Assembly: GCA_963682175.1 (NCBI GenBank)
Contig: OY821784.1
Coordinates: 22,487,621-22,551,620 of the forward strand
Direction: 5' to 3'
From: Triglochin maritima
Taxonomy: Eukaryota > Streptophyta > Magnoliopsida > Alismatales > Juncaginaceae
Length of the DNA stretch: 64,000 nt
Part shown: piece after piece, positions 48,801 through 61,366 of the stretch
Numbering within the stretch: position 1 is the stretch's first letter
Layout: every line of letters starts with the position of its first letter
Program-made: the position numbers and the translations under genes
The notes under the pieces: generated by a model
Seen by the model: only the letters and a program-made list of their open reading frames with translations
Told to the model about the DNA's origin: nothing
Databases searched by the model: none

Positions 48801-50428
48801 ATATATCTGCTTGCCATGATCCTTGGCTGACTTGTCTTCTTTTGCTTGCCTAGTACTTTAAAATTTTCACATTTCTCTCAAAATCCACATGTGTTTGCGA
48901 AAGAAAATGTTTTGTGTGTGTTTAGCATATGCAAAACCGTTGAGAGGCAAAGTAGAAAGAAAAGTCCCAAAATTGTCTTGAACTTGATGCATTAAGATAT
49001 CTAATACAGTGGCTTCAGGACTTATCTAGTCGTTAGGATGCACCTCGGTTTTCCCTCGGGGGGCGAGTAATTATAGTGTTTCAGTACTCAAATAATTAAA
49101 GAAGTCCACCCTGAACCTCTGAACCTAGTGAGTTAATAATTCGTGTGTGTTACTTTAAGGAAGTTTGTTGTAGTCAAGGACCCTTTAAATCTTGTTGCGA
49201 GACATTAAGTGTAGGGGTTTTGGTTCATGTGTAGATAAGAAATACGTTAGTAGGTGTTCCCTCTTCTCGCACGGCTCCTATCACTCGGGAAATTAGGTCT
49301 GAGGGGACTTTGTGCCTGGTGGTTTCGAGTCAACTGACTTAGGAAGCACCGACCGAACTCTCGTTACACGGGGATATGGATTGCCCTATGTGGAGATTTG
49401 GGGAAAGGTGTACGTGATAGTGTAAGTCTCCATAGGCAATGATGCACGAAACCTGACCTTGGGAGAACGAAACTCCAACTAGTAAGAAAAAGAAAAGAAA
49501 AAAAAGTAAGAAAAGTAACAAAAAGAAAAAATAAAATGGTAATGAAAAGAAGAACCTTAATGGACTTTACACTTTGTATCACTTGAGGAGGTTAAGGTTG
49601 TTCATGTCTTTCACTTTAGTCCTTAACTAACTTGCACGAATAATTCATTTGGCTAGGTGTGTTGACTGGATACATATATAGAGTCGGCCCGTAGGATTAC
49701 CGCGTCCAATGATCGACAAAATATGTCCAACGAGTCGAGTGTCTAGATTGAATAATACATCAATGTTCGGATTTTGTGGGTATATCTGCTGAAAACTCTC
49801 AGGAGACAACACTCCTCCTCCTTGGCGATAAGGAGGTTTAACGGTTTACTGCACGTGCTAAGTACAACCGTGATTCCTACGAAAGTGAGTTAGGATTTCT
49901 TATTTTTCGTATGCTTTCATTTCTTTCATTTTTCTCTTTCTTTGTTTTGCTCGGGAGTAGCAAAAGTTAGGTGTGGGTGTATTTGATTGACATCATATCA
50001 TGCATATATTTGTGTCTTATATCCTTTATTCTTAGCCTAAGCAATGCTACGTAACGAGTTTTATGTTTATGTTTCAGGAATGAATAGGTTTGGGAAGAGA
50101 CTCCAAAAAGGACTTAAAAGCAAGGAGAAGGACTAAGTTGCAAGACTTTTGGACTAAGATGAAAGAGAGAATGACCCCGATATAAATCCAAAAGGACTAA
50201 GTAGAAAAATCAAGCACTCCACGCCATCATGAGGAGTAGTTTAAAATTTGATTCGGGTTGCAACTCACACAACCGATTAGGGTGCACTCCAGGAGAAGAA
50301 ACAAAGCCATAAACAAGTCACACAAAAATGGGCCGGATCCAGGAGATCCATACCGCCAATTGTCAATCTATTTTGCTCCGGATCCGACCCGTCTTCAATC
50401 AGATGTGTATTACAATGTTTTATGTCCA
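42855..50428 (+). repeat. Tandem array unit 4 (last copy, no filler)
   Basis: Solo-LTR tail 42855-43672, minus LTR 1 tail 43678-44038, plus LTR head from 44039, minus LTR 2 44744-45980, then the small element from 45981. At 50428, where units 1-3 switch to filler, this copy runs on into normal LTR sequence (TTTATAGTATGC), so the right breakpoint of the duplication lies inside the 3' LTR. The homology ends here. Confidence 0.9.
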
Positions 50429-51432
50429 TTTATAGTATGCAATTAGTCCCATACCGGGGGATTGTCCCGGATTACCTTTTTCTAGCACTATAAATAGAAC
50501 TCTTCCTTCTCTTTTGTATTCACCCATTGGAGTAGAAGCCTTGAAGAAAAAACTCAAGGTGGAGAAGAATGTGGCTTGCAATGTGAGTCATGTTAATAAA
50601 ATAAATTTTCTTAGTTTCTTTTAATATTGTCTTGTCTTTTAATTCTTGCATACTTCTTTAGTTTAATTTCCTTTCAATTAGCTTATTTAATATTTCTTGT
50701 TTGCTTAGTTTAATTTCCTTTCAGTAGAATGTTTCATATTTGTTAATGTAGGTTGTAGTGTAATGATTAGTGAGTAGTTCCATCCTCATTTGGGGTGGAG
50801 AATAATGTGATGTGATTATGTGATGTATCGGGTGTCTCTGTATCTTAATCCTTTGAGCCTTATATGATTTCCATAACCATATAATGAGATTTCACTCTTG
50901 TCTTTGATATGCTAATGCTCTTGAATGAAGCCTAGCATCTGCTTAGACTAGTGGACATATTTTATGGGTAATGATGAGGTGAGGATAAGGATGGAGTTCA
51001 TAAAGGAAACATGGCTTGTAGTTGCATGTGCTTTTGTTGCCTTACCTTGATTAATGTCTTGTTTGTTTTAATGATATTATGTTATCTTATTTCATGTGGA
51101 GGCATAGTGGGGTTTGGTGTTTATACATGAGTTCATTTAGCTTCATTCCAATTATTGTCTTGTATGTTTTATTGATATTGTGTTATCTTATTTCATGTGG
51201 AGGCAAAGTTGGTTTTAGTTTTATGATTTTCATGCACTACATGTTGTGATGAGCATAATTGAACACACACACACATATCTTTGTATTCACATTCTTTCTT
51301 TACCCCCTATGGGGTTTAGTTTTATTGATGAATTTTCAATTTCCTTTTGTATTTTTGTGTAGTTTGATCATAACTCATTTCTCTCCTTTCTTTCCCACTC
51401 GCCTTCGAACAAACTAAAGTTGACACACCTCC
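45981..51432 (+). mobile_element. Small non-autonomous Athila-type element, unit 4
   Basis: 5' LTR 45981-47544, PBS 47551-47568, internal 47545-49983, 3' LTR 49984-51432. This is the only copy whose 3' LTR passes the array breakpoint. It loses roughly its last 110 bp at 51432, where copia sequence begins. The two LTRs differ by many substitutions and several indels (for example about 15 bp missing near 50528), so the element is much older than the one at 4173-12813. Confidence 0.85.
47714..48346 (+). CDS. X-domain ORF, array unit 4 (210 aa)
   Basis: Same length and C-terminus as unit 3 (12-G run, ending ALTNF), but with the unit 1/2 residues EQELP and HLGNDG. The core RSSLEDTLGK and HQPIGWRVWIDDQ is intact. 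Confidence 0.55.
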   Translation: MVEDSIPIQKNMDQLHYKWAQDCALSFCHMALEPHDLHVVPLEDSPLVEQELPSTLNFKRPDESLPLTIVPDHLGNDGTSNNYIANEGIRSSLEDTLGKRPTFCSPGESDLPNEVLDLVPTHQPIGWRVWIDDQNFSTTMGETPLPLTLISQTLERFKLFQFDPLNETPLRLIHEPLLSSCALCEGGGGKHEYSGPVWCHVPFPSALTNF

Positions 51433-52814
51433 ATGATTGGGTAATTGATTCTGGATCTTGTGCTCACATAATTTCTAATGTGCAACTACTAAAGGATAGG
51501 AAGGAACTCGTGAAGAACAAGATGATTTTCAAGGTCGGAAATGGTGCGAGCGTTGCTGCGATTGCACAAGGTTCTATGGAGCTTCAATTATCTAGTGGTT
51601 TTAATATATGTTTAAAGAACGTTTATTATGTGTCGTCGATTAGCAAGAATGGTATTTTTATGTATCATGTTTGGATATGGATAATTTTAATATAAATATT
51701 TCAAATTCTTGCTTGTCTATATCGAAGAATGGTATTTTCTATGCAAATGCATTCGTGAGGAACGGTCTCTATTTGCTTGAATTGAATGATAGACAAATCT
51801 TAAACATCAATAACAAAAGGCTTATAACTACTCACGTGAATGATAGACTCTTGTGGCACTATCGTCTTGGTCACGTAAATGAAAAACTCGTCAAGAAATT
51901 GCAAGAAGCTAACCTTCTTGGTCAACTTGATTTTAAATCATTAGAGACGTGCGAACCTTGCCTAATGGGCAAAATGACCAAGAGGCCTTTCAAGAAGAAT
52001 GGACCGAGAGTGAATGACTTGTTGGATTTGATACATTCCGATGTATGTGGTCCAATGGGTACTAGTGCAAGGGATGGATTTAGGTACTTCATTACGTTCA
52101 CAGATGACTATAGTCGTTATGGCTATATTTATCTAATGAGAAAAAAGTGAATCCTTTGACAATTTCAAGGAATTTAAGAATGAAGTCTCTACGAACGGAT
52201 CGTGGAGGTGAGTACTTAAGTACCGAATTTGACTCATTCCTAAAGGGTGTGGTATCGTACCACAACTCACCCCTCCCGGTACACCTCACTGGAATGGGGT
52301 ATCCGAAAGGAGGAATAAGACATTACTCGACATGGTTCGATCAATGATGAGTCAAGGTGAATTGACGCTTTACTTTTGCAGTTATGCACTAGAGCTGCGG
52401 CTTACACACTAAATAATGTTTCATCCAAATCCGTATAGAAAAAGGCTTATGAGCTATGGAGTGGTAAAACACCTAAGCTCAATTTTCTCAAGATTTGGGG
52501 TTGTGAGGCCTACGTCAACAGATTGATGTCGACCAAACTTCAACCAAAAGCGGATAGGTGCTTCTTTATAGGTTATCCTCGTGAGACAAGAGGATACTAC
52601 TTTTGACATATAACCTCTAATCGAGTGATTAAAGACAGGGATGTCGTATTTCTAGAAAAGGAATTTCTGGAAAGAATAAAAAGTAGTGGGAGTACAGTTG
52701 TTCTTGAGAAGACTCAAGATATTCTACAAGATCATGATATGAATGGTGACATTCAAGACCATGAAGGCCCAACAGAGGTTCCTTTGGTTAGTGGGAGTGT
52801 GAGTGAGAGACACT
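51433..52814 (+). pseudogene. Copia protease-integrase fragment, broken
   Basis: Begins abruptly within the protease (DWVIDSGSCAH, active-site DSG at 51447-51455). It continues through the GAG-pre-integrase HHCC zinc region (WHYRLGH near 51853, CEPC near 51950) into the integrase core, with catalytic Asp in SDVCGPM near 52037 and in TDDYSRYGY near 52100. A TGA near 52150, frame changes around 52150-52345 and later stops break the frame. The WNGV-SERRN region and the C-terminal GYPRETRGYYF and KDRDVVFLE are recognisable downstream in other frames. It ends where a minus-strand LTR begins. RT is absent. It need not belong to the copia element at 1-3153. Confidence 0.85.
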
Positions 52815-54303
52815 TGTAGGATCCTGTGGGTCTATGGGTCCACAATTAAGGCTAATTAACAAGTTTAATCCTAAACAAACTCAACTTGTTTAAGCAATCA
52901 AGATATGCACAACGGAATGAAATAAAACAAGCAAGTAAAGGAAAGTAATGCAAACCACAATCACACGGGGGATTTTTATAGAGGTTCGGCACCCCACCCG
53001 GGTCCTAGTTCTCTCTTGTAAGCTCCGCTCGACTCCACGAGCTTCGCCTACGTCTTCACTAACCACACCCCGTTCCGGGCCGGGAGAGAACGCCTTTTAC
53101 AAAACAAACTCCGCGAACAACCTCGCGAGCTTGACTTTCTTCTCTCACAATCCGAGAGTAACACTTCGGGCTTTCACCGAAGTCCTTGCTTCTTGAACAA
53201 AGGTTGAGTGGAACAACACTCTCTAATGAGCACACTTGAGTAGGATTAAGGAATTGATCACTGAAGTGTGGAAATTGAGGTTTGGAGTGTTTGGGATTCT
53301 CTCTAAAGTTTGGGACAAGTATGTAGTGGGAGAGTTGTGTTAACAATAGGTCTTGATCCTCTACTTATAAGCTCCGAAGTTATTCTAGCCGTTGGGGATA
53401 GATTTGGTTTGGTTTTGTGTAAGATACACAAAGCAGAAAATCGGGCTGCAAATCTGTCCAGAACCGGTCAACCGAAACTAATAAACCGGTCGGTCGTTAA
53501 CTCGATTTCAAAGAGAACGGTCGAACAAAAGGATATTCGGTCGGACAAACGAGCTAGAACTTAACTCTACATAAGTGAATCGGTCGAACCAAAGTATGGG
53601 GCGGTCGACCGATTAGGGGATTCGGTTGAGACAAAGGTGCAACGGTCGAACGAAGAATGCGTCGACCGATAGAAGGGAAATATTAAGTGTTCAACCGGTC
53701 GACCGAAACAAGCTCGTCGTTCGACCGGTGACCGAATGTATTTTGGGGTTAAGTTTGATTTATACGAATACGACCGTTATAGGAATACGACAAAGGTAAC
53801 GGCGATAATAAAATCCGGGATCGGTCGACTGAAAAGGTAGAATCGGTCGACCGGTAGTGTTTGGTAGAATCACTGTGGAGAGTCTGTTATAAACCGGTCG
53901 AACTGAGAACTGGTTCGGTCGACCGGTTCACACAGGATTTCTGGGTTTAGGTTTTAAGTGATTTCCGACTAAGGTTTGGGTGATCTAATGGAGTCCAATT
54001 TATATGAGATTTTGTGTGAGACTCCTACAGGGAACCTAGTGCGAATGTGATTAGCTTTTAACTCTTGTATGCTCAATTTACACATGTTCCTAAGACTCAA
54101 AATAAAATCAAGATTACAAGTTTTCATATAGCTTTATTACAAATCTTGACTTGATTTCCTTCCTTCCATGAGTCTTGATCACCTGTAGAGGTTACCACAT
54201 GAAATATATATGCAATGCAATATGTGTGCTACTCTACATTACTTATGATTAAGATTAGGTTGATTAAACCATCAAAACAAGGATTAAGGCCAAAAAACCA
54301 ACA
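52815..54303 (-). repeat. SIRE-like copia 3' LTR, minus strand
   Basis: 1489 bp. The minus strand reads TGTTGGTTTTTTGG...ATCCTACA. Directly upstream on the minus strand is AAAAAGGGGGAGAT, the characteristic polypurine tract of SIRE/Maximus-type copia elements, so this is the 3' LTR. U3 (about 53450-53940) is packed with CGGTCGACCG-type palindromes. No PBS lies beyond its 3' end, so 52814 is target DNA (the copia fragment). Confidence 0.75.
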
Positions 54304-55110
54304 ATCTCCCCCTTTTTGATGATGGGAACGTATATCTTAATACTTGAAAATTTTAGGTGTAAACTATGCATATAAATGCTCCCCCTATGGATGTGCATAG
54401 TTTTTGTTCAATTTTAACCAATTTTCAAGTAACTCCCCTTTAATTATCTCTCCCCCTTTGACATCCATCAAAAACAAAAATAATTATGACTTTAAGCATA
54501 GAATTTGGAGGTCTTGTAATGAAGGTTCTCCCCCTAAATTTTGCACTTCATTACTCTAATAAAAGATATAACATTTAAGCTCCCCCTATCAATAAGGCTA
54601 TATGGAAACTAAGAGTATGATTCAAGTTAAGTTCATTTAAGTTTCTACTCAAGCCTTATTCTAACATCCATTCAAAATTTGACATTTATAATCAATGGAT
54701 GTGATATATGATTTGCAATGAATAGGGTTAATGATTTGCAATGAATTAAACTTCTAAAGATATGACAATTAAGCATATAGACTAGATTAGAGGTCATTTT
54801 CAGAAAATTCAAAGATAGAAATTTTATACCAAACTTGAATATTGATTAGCTCCAATCTTGACTTGGTGATGCAACCGGATTCGAATTCGACGCTTTGGCT
54901 CACCCGGTCACCACCAATCTCGTCCTCAAGCTCCTACAAGTGTAGATTTAGGTACCCAAACAACTTTGGGTCCTTGAACATTAACTTTTGGGATCCAAAC
55001 CATTTTGGTTTTGGGAGCCCACACACTTGAGGAACTAGACTTAACAAATAAATGCTTGCCATTTAAAGTAGTTTGAGACACATGATTTTTCAAATGCACA
55101 TTGTATCCTA
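54304..55110 (-). pseudogene. SIRE-like internal remnants, minus strand
   Basis: Five GGGGGAG polypurine tracts on the minus strand (seen as CTCCCCC near 54307, 54380, 54450, 54525 and 54580) mark the long 3' noncoding region of SIRE-type elements. At about 54940-55030 the minus strand encodes VWAPKTKMVWIPK and GPKVVWVPKST, the repeated W-x-P-K stretch found in SIRE gag-pol. A large internal deletion must have joined the two. It is cut by the LTR at 55111. Confidence 0.6.
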
Positions 55111-55984
55111 TTGAACGTTTTAATTAAACCGCAAGTGCACGGCCGCGATGAATCGGTGGCAAGTACGGGTCGTCCTCAAGAAGGCGAGCAACCTCTTGTT
55201 TATCAGAAATCAAGTGGCAAAAATTAGGGGAGAAAGATTGATTATGCTACTCTACACTAAACTACTCTAAGAAGTATGAAATGCGAATGAAAGAAACAAA
55301 CAATGAAATGACAACTAAGCTAAGAACAAAAGAAGAATGCTGGAATACAGAAATGGGAAAACCCCTAAGGGGTGGAGTGAGTGCACACATGCAAAGAGGT
55401 GGGTGTAGAATACATTCTTTAAGCACGTGAAGGTGGTGTTTATCAAACATAGGAAGTGTCTAAATGTTATGGCAAAACCTATCAATCTATTCACCAACTT
55501 AGTTGATTAACATTTACATATGCAAGTTGTTTATTTCAGAACGTAAACAAGCATGAGAGGTGTCTAATCATTTTGGCAAAACTCATCAAGTTATAAATTC
55601 TATCCTAAACAAGCAAGAATACATTCATGTTTTATCAACACATCAAAAATAAAGCATTCATCACATTCTCTAATGCATGTATGTACATCTACTCCACCCC
55701 CCTAAGGGGATGGAACTACTCACTAAACATTACACTAATTATTAAACTAAGCAAAGAAAGAATATTAAAACTAAGCTAGAAATAAAAGACGATTAAACTA
55801 AAACATGCACAAACAATAAAAGAAGCATAAACAAACAATGAAAGAAACACAAAACTTTATTGATAAAATGACTCACATTTCAAGTAGCATCCTCCTACTT
55901 TAGTGTGTGCTTCAAGGCCTCACTTCTAGTAGGAATAATAGCCACTTAAAATATGGAGTGGTTACAATAGGAGGTGAAGAGTTC

Positions 55985-56035
55985 TATTTATAGGCATGGA
56001 AAAAGCTAATCCGGGACAATCCCCCGATGTGGGAC
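55985..56035 (-). promoter_or_regulatory. LTR promoter: USE-like motif + TATA (minus)
   Basis: CGATGTGGGAC (56025-56035) is the reverse complement of GTCCCACATCG, and TATTTATA (55985-55992) that of TATAAATA. The gap is 32 bp, as in the other LTRs. Confidence 0.65.
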
Positions 56036-58104
56036 TAAACAAATACCAGAAATGGACTAAATACACACTAATACGTAACCCAAAGAAATCTTAGCGGATT
56101 TGGGCCAAAAGTGACCGCCAATTGGCGGTCTAAAAAGTCCGGATCCATCTGGAATTTGTGCTGGGCTTTGCTTAGTGTATTTGGTGGTCTTAGATGCATC
56201 TACTTTGTTTATTGGAGCTCCGACCCGAATCCAATTGCTAAAATACTACCCATGATGGTGTGAAGTATTATGTTTTGCTCTTAGGTCCCTTTGTCTTGCG
56301 TTCAGGTCCTTCTCCCTTGCAGCTTGGTCCCCAGATATCACAATCCAGTCCTTTTTCCCAGCTTTTGGGTCCTTTTATGTTTCATCTCTTCAAACCTATT
56401 TGTTCCTGAAAACTAAACATAAAACTCGTAACATAGCATTGTTTAGGTGAAAGATAATGGATATAAGATACAAATATAAGCATGAAATGTTGTCAATCAA
56501 ATACCCCCACACCTAACGTTTGCTAGTCCCGAGCAAAACAAAGAAAGAGAAAAGCATACGAAATCAAGAAATCCTAACTCACTTTCGTAGGAATCACGGT
56601 TGCACTTAGCACGTGCAACAAGCCATTAAACCTCCTTTTCGCCAAGGAGGAGGAGTGTTGTCTCCTGAGGGTTTTCAGCGGATATACCCACAAAATCCAA
56701 ACAAGATGCATTAATCAATCTAGCTACATGACTCATTGGACTCATATTGTCGATCATGGGACGCGGTAATACTACGGGTCCATTCTATATATGTAATCGG
56801 TCCACACACCTAGCCTAATGAGTTATTCGTGAGAGTTAGTTAAGGACTTAAGTGAAAGACATGGGCAACCTACACTTATGAATGTGATACAATGTGTAGA
56901 GTCCATTTTGGTTCTTATTTGCTTCTCTCTTTTTTTTCTTTTTTTTCTTTCATCATTTTTTTTCTTTTTCTTTGGAGCATTTTATTGGTTGGTGTTTGAT
57001 TCTCCCAGGGTCAGGTTTCGTGCATCATTGCCTATGAGGACTTACACTATCACGTACACCTTCCCCCAAATCTCCACGGTGATCCGTACCACCCGTGTAA
57101 CGGGAGTTCGGTCGGTGCATCCCAAGTCAAATGACTCGAAATCACCAGGCACAAAGTCCCCTCAGATCTACTTTCCCGAGTGATAGGAGTCGTGCGAGAA
57201 GAGAGAACACCGCTTATTTACTTATCTACATGGGAACCAAAACCCCTACACTTAAGTTTCACAAAAAGAGATTAAGGGCCCTTGACCACAACAAACTTCC
57301 TTATACTAAAAGACACGAATTATTTGACTCACTAGGTTCAGGGTGGACTTCTTTAAATGTTTGAGTGCTGAAACCCTATGATTACATGCCCCCCGAGGGA
57401 AAACCGGGGTGCATCCTAACGACTCGATAAGACCTAAAGCCAGTAAACCAAAAATCCTAATGCATCAAGTTCAAGACAATTTTGGGAGCTTTCTTTTTAC
57501 TTTGCCTCTTAACGGTTTTGCACATGTTGAACACACGCAAAACCTACCAAACATTTCTTTCGCAAACACATGAAGATTTTGAAAGAAATGTGGAAATTTT
57601 AAAGCACTCAGCAAGCAACAGAAGACAAGTCACCCAAGGATCATGGCAAACATATATATCAATGTTAAATGCGGCACACTAACATGACCCTAGCAGTACA
57701 CACAATAGAAAACAAAACCAAAGGAAAAAGACTCGAATATGTACACACGTAAAACACCCCCCACACCTACCTCATGCATTGTCCTCAATGAATGCGAACA
57801 AGATACTACATGGATATATGCATGAAAAAGGAAAGATCTCACCAACATGAAGTACAAAGGGACGTTCAAGGTCATGTTGATGGACACAAACCCAAATTCC
57901 CTCAAAACCTGTGAGAAGCTGAAGAAGGGAGATAAATACGTGAAGAAATTGGGGCCCAAGTACACAAGGGTTGGGGCCCACAACAATCGATGCTCACTGA
58001 AGGAGTCTTTTATTACACACTTCTATTTTTTCTCTTTTTTTTCTTTTTTTCTCTTTTTTTTACATGATATGTACAGGAACAACGATATTCTCATAATCAT
58101 TTGG

Positions 58105-58701
58105 TCAAGGAACATCAAATGAGAACATCATGTCATGAGGACCAGAGACTTGCCGAGATGGGCAAACTCCACTGGTACTCTGAGGTGTCATGAGGGGTGA
58201 AAGATCAAAGCTGAAAGGCTCGAACACCTCATGATATTGGTTGGGTGTGGGCAACAAAGAATGAAGTTGTGTTGCCTCACTCGGGTTTAATTGCTCATCG
58301 AAGAAAACCCTCCAACCAATAGGCGGGTGCATGGGAATGAGTTCCTCAGGCTCATTCGATGGATGCGGCAGACTTGCATCACTAAGAATGGGGCTTCTCC
58401 CCAAGTCATCCAACAAGGACCTCCCACCATCATTTAGATCATCAAGCATAAGCTCGGTCATAGGTGGGTCCTTGTTGGAGTCAATATGAAGCTCAAATGG
58501 CTCAATGGCCATGGGACATGAGGTAGAGACACCTTCTGGTATAGGCATATGATGAGGTGTCTCACTCTCACTAGTACTCTCAACTGAATCATGCAACGAA
58601 CACACCCTTTGGACATTCATGTTCGAGGCCAGCTCACTCTGTTGCATTGCGAAGACAGGCAATGAGTTTTCGCTGGGCCCACGAACATTCTCAACGGGTT
58701 G
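58105..58701 (-). pseudogene. X-domain C-terminal fragment of gag-pro-X
   Basis: 199 codons open from the truncation point to the stop, in the frame of the polyprotein (begins QPVENVRGPSE). It aligns closely with the last 200 residues of the ORF at 6686-9793, including SLLDDLGRSP, HPPIGWRVFFDEQ and the terminus FSFDVP. No start codon of its own is expected; the rest was separated by insertion of the element at 58702. Its remainder should lie beyond the right edge if the insertion was simple. Confidence 0.85.
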
Positions 58702-60288
58702 TGATTGACATCATTTCATGCTTATATTTGTACCTTATATCCATTATCTTACACCCAATCAATGCTATGTGACGAGTTTTATGTTTAGTTTTCAGAAATA
58801 AAGAGGTTTGAAGAGAAGAGCCATGAAAGGACCCAAAAGCAGGAAAAAGGACCTAATTGTGAGACCTGGGGACCAAGATGCAAGGGGGAAGGACCTGATC
58901 GTAAGACAGAAGGACCTAAGAGCAAAACAGGAAACTCCACACCATCAAGAGGAGTATTTTGTCAATTCGATTCGGGTCGGAGCTCCACTAAACCAGCTAG
59001 ATGCATCCAAGACCAAGAAACACACCATGGCAAGCCCACCAGAAGCCCCAGACGGATCTGGGCTTTATAGGCCGCCAATTGGCGGTCTGGAACCGCCAAT
59101 TGGCGGTCTGGATCATGCAGGATCCGTCCCAACTTCTCCTGGACTTGTATTAGTGTTCGTTTAGGCTATTTTTGGTATTGGTTTAGTCCCACATCGGGGG
59201 ATTGTCCCTGATTAGCTTTTTCCATGCTTATAAATAGAACTCTTCACCTCCCATTGTATCCATCTCTCTCTTGGTGGCCATCTTCCCTACTAAGAGTGAA
59301 GCCTTGAAGCAAAACTCTAGTGGAGGAAGAGCTACTTGTAATTGAGTGAGTTAATAATAGAAGTTTTCTTTTAATGATGTTGTTTATCTCTTAGTTTAAT
59401 TTCCTTTCATTTGCATGCTTGTTTGTTTGTTTAGTTTTATGCTTCTTTAATATTTCTTGCTTAAGTAGTATAAATTTCATTTCAGTATTATGCTTTCCTT
59501 TGCTAAATTAGTTAGTGTAATGAGTAGTGAGTAGTTCCATCCCCATTTGGGGGGTGGAGAAATATGTGATATAATAATGTAGTGTATTAATTGTGTGTTA
59601 TTTTTATCCCTTGAGCTTTATATGATTTCCATAACCATCTAATGGGTCTCCACTCTTATCTTTGATATGCTAATGCTCTTGAATGAAGCTTAGCTTATGC
59701 TTTGATTAGTGGACCTATTTTATGGGGAATGATAAGGTTAGGATATGGATGAAGTTAATGTTGGAAACACAATTTGTAGTGTATGTACTCTTGTTGCCTT
59801 TTCCTTAGCTAATGTCTTGTATGTTTTAATGATGTAGTCATCTTAATTCATGTGGAGGCATAGTAGGGTCTAGTCTTTATATTTGAGTTCATGTAGCTTC
59901 ATTCCAATCATTGTCTTGTATGTTTTAATGATGTAGTCTTATCTTAATTCATGTAGAGGCAAGATTGGATGTAGTTTTATGATTTCATGCACTACATGTT
60001 GTGAGGAGCTTAATTGAACACACACACACACACACACACACACATCTTTATGTTCACATCAGTTCTCTACCCCCTTTGGGGTTTAGTTTTATTGCTTATC
60101 TTCATTTCCTTTTGCATTCTAGTTTAGCATTGTAGTGTCGTTTAGTGTAACCAATCCTTTTCTCCTTTCTTTACCCCTTGCCTTAGCACGAACCAAGTGT
60201 CGACACACCTCCCAGTGGACGACCCGTATTTGCCACCGCTTCAACGCGGCCGTGCACTTGCGGTAGAAATATAAAACGAGATCAATCA
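58702..60288 (+). repeat. 5' LTR of the right-edge Athila-type element
   Basis: 1587 bp, TGATTGACATC...ATCAATCA. U3 palindromes at 59070-59088 and 59091-59110 (type ACCGCCAATTGGCGGTC); USE GTCCCACATCG 59186-59196 and TATAAATA at 59229 with a 32-bp gap. An AC dinucleotide run of about 27 bp is at 60018-60044. Confidence 0.9.
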
Positions 60289-60294
60289 AGTTTT

Positions 60295-60312
60295 TGGCGC
60301 CGTTGCCGGGGA
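60295..60312 (+). promoter_or_regulatory. Primer-binding site, tRNA-Asp type
   Basis: TGGCGCCGTTGCCGGGGA, 6 bp after the LTR end; exact complement of the plant tRNA-Asp 3' end. Confidence 0.9.
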
Positions 60313-61366
60313 GGTGCTCTGTCCAGACCTTGGTTTGGACGATTCGAGGGGTTTTTAATTTTTTGTTTTTAGTTTTTCTTAGTTTCAGGGAACACTCTGA
60401 TCAAGGGGAGGCTACTGGGAAAATCTGAGGACCAGAAGACCAAAAAGGACCGCCAATCAGCGGTTGTAGACCGCCAACTGGCGGCCTGGTGAGGTCATCT
60501 TGCCTTGAAATTTTTTCTGGTAGTTGTTTTCTTCTATTTGGTTATCTGGGAGCTCTATTTTGCATGCTTTGACTTCTGGTTTGCTCCCAGATCATTAATA
60601 ACTCCCCCATTAATCAACTTGGACCATAAAACTCAAAGCAAAAGATTAGACTTCTTGCCATCTAGGTCATGCACCATTGGTAGACCTTGCATGCATTTGT
60701 CTTTTCTTTGCTTTACATTTTGTCGTTGATTGCTGGCGTGAGGTACGTGCACCCACATCCCTCATTCATGCATGTTTCTTTCATGCATTAGTTAGTAAGG
60801 TGCATCGGGACAAGAGTGAGAGAGCGTTTGATTGGAGCGATTGATTGCTAGATCTAGGATCAAATCGCTACTAAGGAGGGGCTGTCCCATAAAAGATAAG
60901 GTGGGGGATTTCATCACCCTTTCCTTGGCCCCAAAAACCACTCTTAATAAAGCCTTAACTAAAAGCAAGTAGAAATTGGCCCTAAGGAATTCGGACGCAC
61001 TAGGAGAGTAATCTAGTCGAGACCGTCATGACCTGATCGGCGTTGCCTACCTTGTCGATAGTAGGAGGTACTGGATCTCCGGATCTGGTATCACTTGCTG
61101 GGCATTGTGGTCCTCGTTGTAGGGAGGTGAGGCGTGTCGAGGCTAGTGACCTCGAAGTTAGGCGTCGTCTAGCTTAAGGACCCATTGCCTTACTTTGTTT
61201 GAGCCGTGCTTGCTAGTTAGGCTTCTTCCTGATCCCACTACCCACGCTAGCTCTAGGGATTCTTCTCTCCTCACCTGAGTCATCTCCTCATCTATTCTCT
61301 ACGTTTAGTCTCCTCCTCTAGTACACCTTCTGTTGTGTGTTTGTTAGAGTCGAGTCGAGCATTTTT
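60313..61366 (+). other. 5' leader of the right-edge element, with paired palindromes
   Basis: About 1.05 kb noncoding. Palindromes GACCGCCAATCAGCGGT-like at 60448-60466 and 60468-60487 begin about 136 nt after the PBS, as in the complete element. The later part around GTCATGACCTGATCGGCGTT (near 61025) is conserved too. Confidence 0.7.

Larger units (their letters stand above)
55111..58701 (-). mobile_element. Athila-type element, 3' half, minus strand
   Basis: 3' LTR 55111-56499 (its last two bases, CA, are missing at the SIRE junction), then the PPT region (AATACCCCCACACCTAAC on the plus strand), noncoding internal region 56500-58104 and the C-terminal part of the gag-pro-X ORF. The element is cut at 58701 by the plus-strand LTR starting at 58702. 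It is very similar to the complete element at 4173-12813 and is the same subfamily. Confidence 0.88.

Noticed and set aside
20095..50428. Four consecutive retrotransposition events of one element
   Set aside because: Copies share identical internal breakpoints in two different LTRs and the same filler, with no TSD or LTR ends at the junctions; tandem duplication explains this.
53059..53346. 95-aa minus-strand ORF in the SIRE-like LTR
   Set aside because: No domain, located inside the LTR, overlapping another random ORF on the plus strand.
60018..60044. AC dinucleotide microsatellite as a notable finding
   Set aside because: A common simple repeat inside an LTR; recorded only within the LTR entry.
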